From positions 434,001 to 498,000 of the forward strand of contig NZ_CP155447.1 of assembly GCF_045290345.1 (NCBI RefSeq): a DNA stretch of 64,000 nucleotides. The letters are read 5' to 3'. Under the pieces are notes generated by a model that saw only the letters and a program-made list of their open reading frames with translations, had not been told where the DNA came from and did no database searches. Shown one piece after another: positions 51,938 through 60,425 of this stretch. The stretch is from Singulisphaera sp045290345. Lineage in GTDB: Bacteria > Planctomycetota > Planctomycetia > Isosphaerales > Isosphaeraceae. The stretch's first letter is position 1. Every line of letters starts with the position of its first letter. A program made the position numbers and the translations under genes.

Positions 51938-52807
51938 TCAGCCAGGCCGCCGGCCAGCGAGGTTGATCCCGTGGCCCTGGCCCTCGTGGTGGAAAACCTG
52001 GCCGGCCGAGAGGTCAACAACCTCCACGAGACCGGCCGCTCCAAACCAGGCAAGCACCTCTTCACGCGTATGTCGCGAGAGGTAACGGGGGGCGTACCAG
52101 TCCAGGGTGTCGCAGACCCGGACCTCGGGGTCGGGGTGCATTGAGACCCCGTACGTCAGAAGGTGGAGGGCGACCCCGGCGCGATTGACCAGCCGCCGCG
52201 GGCTGGCCATCAGCCGCCGCTTCCAGCCGCCCACCGGGGCCATCAGCCGGCTCAAGGTCAGGAGCCAGGAAACGGGAAGCCGAGTCGAGACACCGCGGTG
52301 AACGCGGACGACCGCCTCAAGCAAAGGGCGTTCCCGAGGATAAACCCAGATCACGATCCGTCCGCCCGGTTTGAGCAAGCGTGCGAGTGCCAGGAAGGCC
52401 GCCCGTGGGTCGGGAGTGTGGTCGAGAACGCCGAGTGAGTAGATGTGATCGAAACTTCCCGCCGCGAACGGCGGACGAAGTAGGTCCCCTCGCGTCAGCG
52501 AAACGCCCGGCAGGTCGGCCGTCAGCTCACGAGCGGCGCGCACCGCTTCGCTCAGGTCGAGCCCGATGGCCCGAGCGCCCAGCTCCGCGGCCATCCGAAG
52601 GTAACGCCCCATCCCGCAGCCGGCGTCCAGCACCAGTGCCCCCTCCAAGTCGGCCGCCGTCAGACCGGTCCGATTTCGGAAGGTGGCCCGGTCCTCTTCG
52701 GGGCGGAGAATCCGAAACTGGTTCCACTGGAGAGAATACGTCGACTTCGTTCGCGATTGGTCAGTGGCCGTCATGGCATAAAGGGTCCGGCTGGTGTGAT
52801 CGGCCAT
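51938..52807 (-). CDS. Class I SAM-dependent methyltransferase
   Basis: A 289-residue enzyme. Motif I is LVLDAGCGMGRYLRMAAELGARAIGLDLS, motif II/III FDHIYSLGVLDHTPDPRAAF and post-III LKPGGRIVIWVYPRERPLLEA. The C-terminal half (LLTYGVSMHPDPEVRVCDTLDWYAPRYLSRHTREEVLAWF) resembles methyltransferases acting on small molecules or lipids/glycans. Substrate unknown. ATG 52807 is taken; ATG 52771 (MTATDQSRTK) is equally possible, as neither has a strong ribosome site. It is 50 bases downstream of tsaB. Confidence 0.85.
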   Translation of the reverse strand: MADHTSRTLYAMTATDQSRTKSTYSLQWNQFRILRPEEDRATFRNRTGLTAADLEGALVLDAGCGMGRYLRMAAELGARAIGLDLSEAVRAARELTADLPGVSLTRGDLLRPPFAAGSFDHIYSLGVLDHTPDPRAAFLALARLLKPGGRIVIWVYPRERPLLEAVVRVHRGVSTRLPVSWLLTLSRLMAPVGGWKRRLMASPRRLVNRAGVALHLLTYGVSMHPDPEVRVCDTLDWYAPRYLSRHTREEVLAWFGAAGLVEVVDLSAGQVFHHEGQGHGINLAGRRPG

Positions 52808-52857
52808 TCCGAAAAAAAGTACCGAGAATCAGGGGGAGGAAACGAAGGACCGTCTTG

Positions 52858-53547
52858 CTAAACGGGTTGTTTACGCTCCCACTGCTCCTCCGCGGCACTT
52901 CGGCGAAGGTATTGGGGTTCGAGGAACAAGGGAGCATCGCGGCGTCCGGTGGCCCAGACGTCGCGGGCCAGAAGCATCAGCCGACCACCGTCGGGCCAAC
53001 TCATTTCGGCCGGCGCTGTTCGGGCGTGCTCCGGCAAGGGAACGGTCAGACGCTCGAGCCCCGGCCCGAGCACAAGAGTCGGCACGGTCAACCCCGCCGA
53101 CCAATCCGCCTGAGACTCGATTCGGGTCGGTGACGTGCGAACCAGAGGCGCACCAGGTTCAGGGCGAGCGAAGTTGGCCACATAGAAGTCGCCGCGCTGG
53201 GCGTCGGCAATGACCGAGAGAAAGCGTTCTTCCTCCGGTGCGTTGCGTGCGAGCACCTCCAGGCTATCCAGTCCGGCGAGCGGCTTGCCCGTCGTGTAGG
53301 CCAGAGTCTTGGCCGCGGTCAGGCCAATCCGTAATCCGGTGTAGGAGCCCGGTCCCAAGCCGACGGCGATTCCGTCGAGCTCGGCCACAGTCAAATTCGC
53401 CGCGCGTAGGAGTTCGCGAACGACAGGAATCAAGTTGCGTCCATGACGCTGAGCGGGGTCGGGCACGGCGGTGTGGATCAGTCCATCCGTGGTCGCAACC
53501 GCTACGGCAGCATGGTGAGTCGAGGTGTCGAGGGCCAGAAGGTTCAA
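52858..53547 (-). CDS. tsaB: tRNA threonylcarbamoyladenosine biosynthesis protein TsaB
   Basis: A 229-residue ASKHA-fold protein needed with TsaD and TsaE to make t6A37 in tRNA. It begins LLALDTSTHHAAVAVAT and has HGRNLIPVVRELLRAANL, IAVGLGPGSYTGLRIGLTAAKTLAY and LAGLDSLEVLA, which are diagnostic. Length is normal. tsaD and tsaE are not in the window. It heads a minus-strand pair with the methyltransferase gene. Confidence 0.95.
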   Translation of the reverse strand: MNLLALDTSTHHAAVAVATTDGLIHTAVPDPAQRHGRNLIPVVRELLRAANLTVAELDGIAVGLGPGSYTGLRIGLTAAKTLAYTTGKPLAGLDSLEVLARNAPEEERFLSVIADAQRGDFYVANFARPEPGAPLVRTSPTRIESQADWSAGLTVPTLVLGPGLERLTVPLPEHARTAPAEMSWPDGGRLMLLARDVWATGRRDAPLFLEPQYLRRSAAEEQWERKQPV

Positions 53548-53732
53548 GCGACTACAGACTCCCTGAAAGACGAACTTGGGACACCGTAATTAAGTAAAGA
53601 GGAGACAGAGGTGGGCTTGACCTTGACCCCCGCCCCAAAACCAATCTATTCTACAGAAAGATTGTGGGGCACCATGGCCTAGTTTTCCAGGGTCCGGAAT
53701 ACGGCCGTGGGCGTCTTCGGAGGTTCCTTCCG

Positions 53733-54575
53733 GTGCGTCGTGCTTTGATTAGCGATATCCACGGGAACCTCGAAGCCCTGGAGGTGGTCCTTGACGACAT
53801 CAAGTCGCAGGGGATCACTGAGATTTTCTGCCTAGGCGATATCATCGGCTATGGCCCCAATCCCCGCGAGTGCATCGACCGGGTGATGGAACATTGCCGG
53901 GTGACGCTCCTCGGCAACCACGACCAGGGGGCGATGTTCGACCCCGATGGGTTCAACATCGGCGCCGAACGCGCGATCTTCTGGACTCGCGAACAGCTCG
54001 AAAGTTCCAGCGACCGCGAGAACAACGAGCGCCGCTGGGAATTCTTGGGCGAATTGCCCCGGACGTTTCGCTCCGATCCGTTCCTGTTCGTCCACGGATC
54101 ACCGCGCAACCCGTTGAGCGAATACATTTTCCCTGAAGACATTTATAACCATCGCAAGATGGAGCGGCTCTTCCAGTTGGTGGATCGCTACTGCTTCCAG
54201 GGGCACACGCACGTACCGGGCGTCTTCACCGAAGGCTTCCAGTTCTACGCCCCTGAGGAAATCGACAACGAATACACCATGGGCGACGGCAAGCTGATGA
54301 TCAACGTCGGCTCAGTCGGTCAGCCGCGGGATGGCGACCCGCGCGCCTGCTACGTGGTCCTCGACGACGGCAAGCCGGCAGCGGCCAATGGTGCAACGGC
54401 AACGGCCGATTCCTCGGCTCCGGCTCCGGCTCCGGCTGATCCCGCCGAAGCGACCGGCCCGATCCGGGTAAGCTTCCGCCGCCTTGCCTACGATTTCGAA
54501 TCCACCATCCGGAAGATTTACTCCATCTCCGAACTCGAACCGTTCCTGGGCGACAGGCTCCGACAAGGGCGCTGA
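53733..54575 (+). CDS. Calcineurin-like metallophosphoesterase
   Basis: A 280-residue enzyme with GTG 53733 nine bases after GGAGG; the frame reaching to 53664 is not needed. The five metal motifs are present: LISDIHGNLEAL, LGDIIGYGPNP, LGNHDQGAM, FVHGSPRNP and QGHTHVPGVF. NVGSVGQPRDGDPRACYVVLDDG follows, typical of YfcE-like phosphodiesterases. An Ala/Pro-rich insert (about residues 213-245) interrupts the C-terminal part before FRRLAYDFESTIRKI. It probably hydrolyses small phosphodiesters; the substrate is unknown. Confidence 0.9.
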   Translation: MRRALISDIHGNLEALEVVLDDIKSQGITEIFCLGDIIGYGPNPRECIDRVMEHCRVTLLGNHDQGAMFDPDGFNIGAERAIFWTREQLESSSDRENNERRWEFLGELPRTFRSDPFLFVHGSPRNPLSEYIFPEDIYNHRKMERLFQLVDRYCFQGHTHVPGVFTEGFQFYAPEEIDNEYTMGDGKLMINVGSVGQPRDGDPRACYVVLDDGKPAAANGATATADSSAPAPAPADPAEATGPIRVSFRRLAYDFESTIRKIYSISELEPFLGDRLRQGR

Positions 54576-54691
54576 CCAACCGGCTGGCCGACTGTCTGCC
54601 TGTCTCCGACTGTCCGCCGTGCCGGCGCGCCCGCCTGTCACCCCCTCCCCATTCGATTGAAACACTGCACGTCCCAAAGGTTTACTCCACG

Positions 54692-56953
54692 ATGAGTAAT
54701 GAGAAGCGGCTTGTCCTATTCATGATGCTTACGTTCTTGTCGTTTCTGGCAATCCAGTACGTAATGGAAGCGACCGGCCTGGCCCCACCCCCACAAAAGC
54801 CCCAGCCTAAAGTCCAGGCAAAAATCGATCCCGCCAAGCCTGACCTGGCAGTCGCCGCCAAGGAAGCGGCCGCCGGCGAAAAAACACCGGCGAAGGAAGA
54901 AAAGGGGACCGGAGAGGCCAAGCCCACCGGAGCGGGAGAGACGAAGAAGGCAGAGAAGCCCCAGGTGGTTCCTGTCCCCTCCAAGGAAATGGTCCTCGGC
55001 TCGGCGGACGATCGGGCCGCGGGGGGCTATCACCTCGAAGTTCGTTTCAAGCAACAGGGAGCGGGCGTCACCTCCATCAAGTCGTCCCAGTTCGAAGCGG
55101 AGTTGGATACGGCGAACCCGAGGCGAAAACAGCTCCGACGGCCGCTCGAACTGCTCATCGATAAACCGAAGACGATCCCTTCGTTCGGATTGACCGTTCG
55201 CCCGGCCAAAGCCGCCAAGTCGGCCGAGCCGGAAGAGCTCCGGGAGAATCCTGAAGTCGATGACGCCGCCACGAGTCGGGCCACGGAATCGCCACTGGCT
55301 GAGATTCTCTGGGAGGTCGTTCGCGACGACAAGGGACGCGTGATCCGGCCGATCACCAAGAAACATCCGCTCACCAAGGCAAACGTTGACGGACAAGAGA
55401 TCCTTTTCCGGACAACGGCGGACGACCCGACGGTCACGGTGACGAAGCGATTCCGCCTTTTCAAAGGCGAGGATGCGTTCTCGTTGACGACCGATTTCGA
55501 GAGCCCGGATAAGGAACAGGAGATCGTCTACCAGCTGTTCGGGCCGCACGGGATCCCGATCGAAGGTGACTGGTACACCAGCACGTTCCGCGACATCTTC
55601 TTCGGCCAAAAAGGTGCAAAAGGCACCAATATCGAAACCCGCGCGGCCCAGGACATTACCAAAGAGGGCAGCCGGTTCGATAACACCACCCTGCCACTCG
55701 CCTTCGCGGGCATTGAGAACCAGTACTTCACGATCTTCGTCAAACCCGAAGGTGAACCCCGGATCGGCGCGACGGTGGCGACGGTGATCGAAGCCAAACC
55801 GGATGCGCTTCAGAAGGCCGACATCTCGTTCGAAATCCTCTCGAACCCGATCTCCATCGGCCCCAACCATCCGGCCTCGCAGTCTTACACGATCTACGCC
55901 GGACCGAAAACCCAGGAAGCGCTGACGCCCTACGGGGCCGAAGGGTTGGTGGCCTACCGCAAGTATCAGTGGTTCGGCATTCCCGGCGCCTCGTCGATGG
56001 CTCGCTACGTCATCGCTCCCTTGCTCGACCACATCTACGCGCTCACCAAGCAGGTCGCGGGGTTCTTCGGCGGCAAGAAGGGCAATTACGGCATCGCGAT
56101 CATCTTGCTGACCCTCCTGGTCCGCATGATCATGTTCCCACTCGGCCGCAAACAGGCACTCGCGGCCAAGAAGATGCAGGATTTGCAGCCTCTCCTGAAA
56201 GAGATTCAGGAGAAGTATAAAGACGATAAGGAACGGCAGACCAAGGAAACCTTCGCGCTCTACAAGAGGCACGGGGTGAACCCGGTCGGCGGCTGCCTCC
56301 CCGCCCTGATCCAGTTGCCGATCTTCGTTGGTCTCTGGCAAGCCTTGAATAACAGCGTCCACCTGCGGCACGCCTCGTTCCTGTACATTCAGAACCTGGC
56401 CGCGCCCGACATGCTCTTCAAGTTCCCGTTCGCCGGTGGACTGCCTCTGCTCGGGGAATACTTCAATCTCCTGCCGTTCCTGGTCGTCTCCTTGATGCTG
56501 GTGCAGACGAAGCTCTTCGCGCCTCCGGCGACAACGCCCGAGGCCGAGATGCAGCAGAAGATGATGAAGTACATGATGATTTTCATGGCCTTCATGTTCT
56601 ACAAGGTCCCCTCGGGCCTGGGGATCTACTTCATCACCAGCAGTCTCTGGCAGATCAGCGAGCGGTTGCTCCTGCCCAAGGTCACGCACACGAAGCCCGA
56701 GACCGGGCAGCCCGGCGACGACAAGAACTTGCCCCCCGGCAAAGGTGGACCCGGCGGCGGAGGCGGTGGTGGCCGCGGTGGTAATGGTGGTCCCGTCAAG
56801 CCTCCCGGCAAGCTCGCTCAGCTCTGGGACAAGGTCATGACTGAGGCCAGCAAAGACCCGACCTATCGCAAACTCGTCACCGAGAAAGACCGGCTCGAGA
56901 AGGATCAGAAAGAGAAAGGGAAGCCCAGACCCAAGCCGGGACGCCGGCGCTGA
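54692..56953 (+). CDS. yidC: Membrane protein insertase YidC
   Basis: A 753-residue Oxa1-family insertase, longer than E. coli YidC (548). The N-terminal helix LFMMLTFLSFLAIQYVM is followed by a Lys/Ala/Pro-rich linker to about residue 110 and the periplasmic beta-sandwich (about 110-425). The conserved Oxa1 core starts at KKGNYGIAIILLTLLVRMIMFPLGRKQALAAKKMQ and includes RHGVNPVGGCLPALIQLPIFVGLWQALNNS and FKVPSGLGIYFITSSLWQISE-like helices (positions about 465-665). The C-terminal tail is Gly-rich, then strongly basic, ending PRPKPGRRR, as used for ribosome binding. It lies two genes before mnmE on the same strand. Confidence 0.96.
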   Translation: MSNEKRLVLFMMLTFLSFLAIQYVMEATGLAPPPQKPQPKVQAKIDPAKPDLAVAAKEAAAGEKTPAKEEKGTGEAKPTGAGETKKAEKPQVVPVPSKEMVLGSADDRAAGGYHLEVRFKQQGAGVTSIKSSQFEAELDTANPRRKQLRRPLELLIDKPKTIPSFGLTVRPAKAAKSAEPEELRENPEVDDAATSRATESPLAEILWEVVRDDKGRVIRPITKKHPLTKANVDGQEILFRTTADDPTVTVTKRFRLFKGEDAFSLTTDFESPDKEQEIVYQLFGPHGIPIEGDWYTSTFRDIFFGQKGAKGTNIETRAAQDITKEGSRFDNTTLPLAFAGIENQYFTIFVKPEGEPRIGATVATVIEAKPDALQKADISFEILSNPISIGPNHPASQSYTIYAGPKTQEALTPYGAEGLVAYRKYQWFGIPGASSMARYVIAPLLDHIYALTKQVAGFFGGKKGNYGIAIILLTLLVRMIMFPLGRKQALAAKKMQDLQPLLKEIQEKYKDDKERQTKETFALYKRHGVNPVGGCLPALIQLPIFVGLWQALNNSVHLRHASFLYIQNLAAPDMLFKFPFAGGLPLLGEYFNLLPFLVVSLMLVQTKLFAPPATTPEAEMQQKMMKYMMIFMAFMFYKVPSGLGIYFITSSLWQISERLLLPKVTHTKPETGQPGDDKNLPPGKGGPGGGGGGGRGGNGGPVKPPGKLAQLWDKVMTEASKDPTYRKLVTEKDRLEKDQKEKGKPRPKPGRRR

Positions 56954-56970
56954 GGCCCACCGACGGATCA

Positions 56971-57021
56971 CCAGACGAGAAGACTCGATAATGAAGCCTC
57001 AGTCCCTGTCTTCTCGTCTGG
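56971..57021 (+). terminator. Long-loop hairpin after yidC
   Basis: Fourteen-bp perfect arms at 56971-56984 and 57008-57021 flank a 23-base loop immediately after the yidC stop. No U-tract follows, so it may be an RNA-stabilising stem or a factor-dependent terminator. Confidence 0.5.
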
Positions 57022-57223
57022 AGAACCAGACCAAGGAGGGTGGCCGTGACCGCCCTCCAGGTCGGGAACAATGGCTCCGAAATCGCTTGTAAACGGCCGG
57101 CACCGGCTCTGATGGATGAGGTCTGGTCGCGAAGGGCAAAGGGGCTTACGCTTCCCGCCCGCATCGGCCAATCGCACGACCGGCCATGGCACTTCCCATT
57201 CTGACGAGCCGGCAAGGCATGCA

Positions 57224-58564
57224 GTGAGCACTCTCGACCTGACCGACACCATCGCGGCAGTGGCGAGCCCACCGGGCCCCGGCTTCCGCGGCCTGATCCG
57301 GCTCACCGGCCCCGACGCCCTCTCAATCGCCCTGGCCCGGTTCTCGGACCACGACGACACACGGTTGGCCAAGCATCCCGAGCGGCGAAGCGGCCGGCTG
57401 ACCGTGACCGGACTCAGACCGCTGCTCCCGGCCGCGATCGCCCTCTGGCCAGGTTCGCGCACCTATACCGGCCAGCCACTGGCCGAGATTCACACCGTCG
57501 GCTCGCCTCCCCTGGTCAGCCTGGTGCTGGCCGACTGCCTGGCCCAAGGGGCGAGGCACGCCGAACCGGGTGAGTTTACCCTCCGCGCCTTTCTCTCGGG
57601 TCGGATCGACCTGACTCGCGCCGAGGCGGTGCTCGGGGTCATCGACGCCCAGACTCCCGCACAGCTCGACGCCGCCCTGCGGCAGTTGGCCGGCGGCCTG
57701 GCCGGCCCGATCACCGCACTCCGCGACCGCCTACTCGACGTCCTGGCCCATCTGGAGGCGAACCTCGACTTTGCCGAGGAATCCGACGTCGACCCGCTCG
57801 GCCGCGTTGCCCTGGCCGAGGACCTGGCCCGCGAAGGCGCCGAGCTGATCACGCTGGCCACACGGCTCCAGGGACGGGATCGAGCCGACGGCCATCCCCG
57901 CGTCGTGCTGGCCGGCCCTCCCAACGCGGGCAAGAGCCGCCTGTTCAACGCGCTCCTCGGCCAGGCCCATGCACTCGTCTCCCCTCAGGCGGGGACCACG
58001 CGAGACTACCTCTCGGCCCTCTGCGAGTGCGATGGAGTTACTGTCGAACTCGTCGACACCGCGGGCGTCGAGCCGGCGGCCGGCCCGATCGAGGGCCAGG
58101 CTCAATCCTTCGGCGCCGATCAAGCGGCTCGTGCGGATCTCTTACTGGATTGCCGCTCGAACGACACGACCTCAACGTGGCCGATCGCCCCCGACCGACC
58201 CCGGCTGCTCGTCCGGACCAAGGCCGATCTCGACCCCGCCCTCGACTCTGCCGAGTTCCTGGCCACCAGCGCCGCGACCGGCGCGGGCCTCGACAACCTC
58301 CGACGCGCGGTGGCCGCCGCATTGCGTTCCCAGGCGGCCGACGGCGATCTCCCGGCCAGCACCGGCGCTCGCTGTCGCGAAAGCCTCGAGCGAGCCGGAC
58401 AGGCCCTCCATTCGGCGGCCGAGACGATCCTCCTCAACGGTGGCGACGAACTCGTCGCCATCGATCTCCGCCAGGCCATCGATGACCTCGGTAAAGTCGT
58501 CGGAGCCGTCGTCACCGACGACATCCTCGACCGCATCTTCCGCCGATTCTGCATCGGCAAATAG
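57224..58564 (+). CDS. mnmE: tRNA modification GTPase MnmE (TrmE)
   Basis: A 446-residue GTPase that with MnmG modifies the wobble uridine of several tRNAs. The start is GTG 57224 (AAGG six bases upstream), giving STLDLTDTIAAVASPPGPGFRGLIRLTG, the folate-binding N-domain. Next are EPGEFTLRAFLSGRIDLTRAEAVLGVIDAQT, G1 GPPNAGKSRLFNALLG, GTTRDY, G3 DTAGVE and the C-terminal catalytic Cys in the ending RRFCIGK. The GTPase domain looks shortened and the G4 motif reads RTKAD instead of NKxD, which may lower guanine specificity. Confidence 0.93.
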   Translation: MSTLDLTDTIAAVASPPGPGFRGLIRLTGPDALSIALARFSDHDDTRLAKHPERRSGRLTVTGLRPLLPAAIALWPGSRTYTGQPLAEIHTVGSPPLVSLVLADCLAQGARHAEPGEFTLRAFLSGRIDLTRAEAVLGVIDAQTPAQLDAALRQLAGGLAGPITALRDRLLDVLAHLEANLDFAEESDVDPLGRVALAEDLAREGAELITLATRLQGRDRADGHPRVVLAGPPNAGKSRLFNALLGQAHALVSPQAGTTRDYLSALCECDGVTVELVDTAGVEPAAGPIEGQAQSFGADQAARADLLLDCRSNDTTSTWPIAPDRPRLLVRTKADLDPALDSAEFLATSAATGAGLDNLRRAVAAALRSQAADGDLPASTGARCRESLERAGQALHSAAETILLNGGDELVAIDLRQAIDDLGKVVGAVVTDDILDRIFRRFCIGK

Positions 58565-58722
58565 GCTCCCCAGCTTTACCACCCATCAAAAACATTCGCA
58601 TTATTAGCAACAATCAAAAACAAAGCATCATCGATTTAGCCCAAGTCAGTAGCCCACAAGCTCGGATACCCAGCCGATCCCAGCTTTCTTCGAGTTGGCT
58701 CGGCCCCTGACCGACCTGGGAT

Positions 58723-58760
58723 CGCTTCAAATTGTCAGCACGTGCTGACAATTTGAAGCG
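58723..58760. repeat. Perfect 38-bp palindrome between mnmE and DAHP synthase genes
   Basis: Every base from 58723 to 58760 is symmetric about a central CACGTG-like core (…GTCAGCACGTGCTGAC…), giving two 19-base arms with no spacer. It lies between two convergent genes. A bidirectional terminator is possible, but there is no loop or T-run; a protein-binding dyad is the alternative. Confidence 0.85.
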
Positions 58761-58786
58761 GCCGCAGATCGCGCGGGGGCGACGTG

Positions 58787-59800
58787 TCACATGGTCCGGT
58801 CAACGGCCTCGGCGACTCGACGGCACATCGCCATCATTTGGCCGAAGACCGCGGGCGTGATCGTCTGGGAACCATCGCTGAACGCGTGCTCGGGATCGTC
58901 GTGAACCTCGACGATCAGCGCGTCGGCGCCGGCGGCGATGGACGCTTTGCACATGGGGGTGACCAACCGCGCTTTGCCCGTCCCGTGCGAGGGGTCGACC
59001 ACCACCGGCAAGTGGCTCTTCTCCTGGAGGTACGGGACCGTTGCCAAGGGCAGGGTGAACCGGGTGTGCTCTTCATAGGTGCGGATGCCCCGCTCGCAGA
59101 GCATGACGTGGGGGTTGCCACGGTCGAGGATGTATTCGGCGGCGAGAAGGAACTCTTCGATCGTCGCGCTCATCCCCCGCTTGAGCATGGTGGGCTTGCC
59201 CGAGTCTCCCACCGCCTGGAGCAACTGATAATTCTGCATGTTACGCGCGCCGATCTGGAGGACGTCGGCGTACTTGGCAACTAACGGCACATGTTCAGGC
59301 GCCATGACCTCGGTGACGATGGCCAGGCCGGTCTCCTGACGAGCGGTCGCCAGCATCTTGAGTCCGTCTTCCTTGTGGCCCTGGAAGCTGTACGGGCTCG
59401 TCCTCGGCTTGAACGCACCGCCGCGCAGGCCGGTCGCCCCCAGCGCCTTGAGTTGTCTCGCCAGTCCGACGATCTGCTCCTCACTCTCGACGGAGCAGGG
59501 GCCCGCGATCACCGCAACCCGCGTCCCGCCGATCACCAGGTCCAGGGCCCGCACCACGGTGCGCTCGGTCTTCAACTCCGACGAGGCCCGCTTATAGGGC
59601 GCCATGATCGGCAAGACCTTCTCGACCCCCGGACCCGACTCCAGCACCTCTGTAAGCCCCGCCCGCTCCTCGCCGATCGCCGCGATGACCGTTTGATGCG
59701 TCCCCTTGATCACCTGGGGAGTCATGCCCAACGAGGTGATCTGCGAAACCATATGGTCGGTCTGCTCGGCCGTCGCGTCCGATTTCATGACAACAATCAC
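58787..59800 (-). CDS. aroF: 3-deoxy-7-phosphoheptulonate synthase (DAHP synthase, type I-beta)
   Basis: A 337-residue first enzyme of the shikimate pathway, condensing PEP and erythrose-4-phosphate. The start is GTG 59800 after a GAGGGCGGG stretch, giving MIVVMKSDATAEQTDHMV, the N-terminal ferredoxin-like regulatory domain found in I-beta enzymes. The barrel shows VAVIAGPCSVESEEQI, GGAFKPRTSPYSFQG, LQIGARNMQNYQLL, PTMLKRGMSATIEEF, LCERGIRTYE and VVVDPSHGTGKARLV, including the metal His and Cys. The ACT/ferredoxin-like domain suggests feedback control by an aromatic amino acid. The symbol is given by family; aroG/aroF naming varies. Confidence 0.95.
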   Translation of the reverse strand: MIVVMKSDATAEQTDHMVSQITSLGMTPQVIKGTHQTVIAAIGEERAGLTEVLESGPGVEKVLPIMAPYKRASSELKTERTVVRALDLVIGGTRVAVIAGPCSVESEEQIVGLARQLKALGATGLRGGAFKPRTSPYSFQGHKEDGLKMLATARQETGLAIVTEVMAPEHVPLVAKYADVLQIGARNMQNYQLLQAVGDSGKPTMLKRGMSATIEEFLLAAEYILDRGNPHVMLCERGIRTYEEHTRFTLPLATVPYLQEKSHLPVVVDPSHGTGKARLVTPMCKASIAAGADALIVEVHDDPEHAFSDGSQTITPAVFGQMMAMCRRVAEAVDRTM

Positions 59801-59901
59801 GGTATACCCGCCCTCAGAAAAGTAGGAGTCTCGGCTCTCGACTTGATTGACCCGTTTTGCTAACCGCAAAGGAGCGGGTCATCCCAACGCGCACAAAAAA
59901 A

Positions 59902-59939
59902 AAGGGCCCCGAGACCATGTTTCAGGTCCCGGGGCCCTT
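59902..59939 (-). terminator. Rho-independent terminator with U-tract on minus strand
   Basis: Fifteen-base arms at 59902-59916 and 59925-59939 pair with one mismatch around an 8-base loop. On the minus strand the stem is followed by nine T residues, a textbook intrinsic terminator for a transcript arriving from higher coordinates. Confidence 0.88.
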
Positions 59940-60213
59940 GGGTTGCTTTTTGACTGGCAAATCAGAAGACGATTAAATACCGTCCTCGGCCCGGCGACCT
60001 GATGATGTGGAACCCGTAAACACGGGATACCACCACCAACCGCGGTAGGAAAAAAGGCCAAGGATCGCGGTCGTCCGATTCAAGCTCGTCGAGCTCCAAA
60101 CTGTTTTGCAAGTCTTTATGGACAAAGCGACCAGGTCCGAACGAATTCGGACCTGGCCAGGCTATCAATCAGAAAAGGTGCGGCTTGCCCGACGGGCAAC
60201 CCGTCGGCTGCCG

Positions 60214-60246
60214 TTAGGCGAGCCGCCTCTGGTTATCACTACACAC
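60214..60246 (-). CDS. Possible 10-codon leader peptide
   Basis: GTG at 60246 lies five bases after AAAGGAGGTGA (60252-60262), a nearly perfect match to the 16S anti-Shine-Dalgarno. The frame reads MCSDNQRRLA and stops at 60214, just before an 8-bp GC-rich stem. A CACCTTTTC stretch at 60172-60180 could pair with and hide the ribosome site. A leader peptide of an attenuator is the idea; it is unproven. Confidence 0.25.
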   Translation of the reverse strand: MCSDNQRRLA

Positions 60247-60383
60247 TATAGTCACCTCCTTTACGATAAGCCTTCCCGGTCTCGCGGGAGTCCAGCCTCG
60301 GGCGAGAGCGAGCTCTTGCCAGTCGTACCACGCTCGTACGACCCGTAAGTCAACCTGGTTGTGTGTCCCAGGCTGACACTTCC

Positions 60384-60411
60384 ACTATATCAACGGAAAC
60401 GCGTCAATCAA
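60384..60411 (-). promoter_or_regulatory. Sigma-70-type promoter on minus strand
   Basis: TTGATT (60411-60406) and TATAGT (60389-60384) are spaced by 16 bases. Transcription would start near 60377, immediately after the stop codon of the HD gene, and run toward the terminator at 59902. Confidence 0.5.
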
Positions 60412-60425
60412 CTCTTCGACCCTGA

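Larger units (their letters stand above)
59893..60377 (-). ncRNA. Candidate orphan transcript with strong hairpins, no conventional ORF
   Basis: A minus-strand unit of about 480 bases lies between the HD gene and the DAHP synthase gene. It has a good sigma-70-type promoter (60384-60411) and a U-tract terminator (59902-59939). Inside are a Shine-Dalgarno of 11 bases (60252-60262) followed by a 10-codon frame, an 8-bp stem with 3-base loop (60189-60207) and an 11-bp stem closed by a UUCG tetraloop (60131-60156). The later part contains an in-frame stretch ending RVYGFHIIRSPGRGRYLIVF (to 59962) without a good start. It does not resemble 4.5S, 6S, tmRNA or RNase P RNA to me. It could be a regulatory RNA or an attenuated mRNA for a small protein. 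Confidence 0.4.

Noticed and set aside
54716..56971. A 751-codon open frame opposite yidC
   Set aside because: The plus-strand YidC is unmistakable; the antisense product is repetitive and unlike any protein I know.
59879..60168. Short minus-strand frames of 60-68 codons in the orphan transcript region
   Set aside because: One runs through the terminator stem and the other lacks a credible start; they are mentioned only as part of the candidate RNA.
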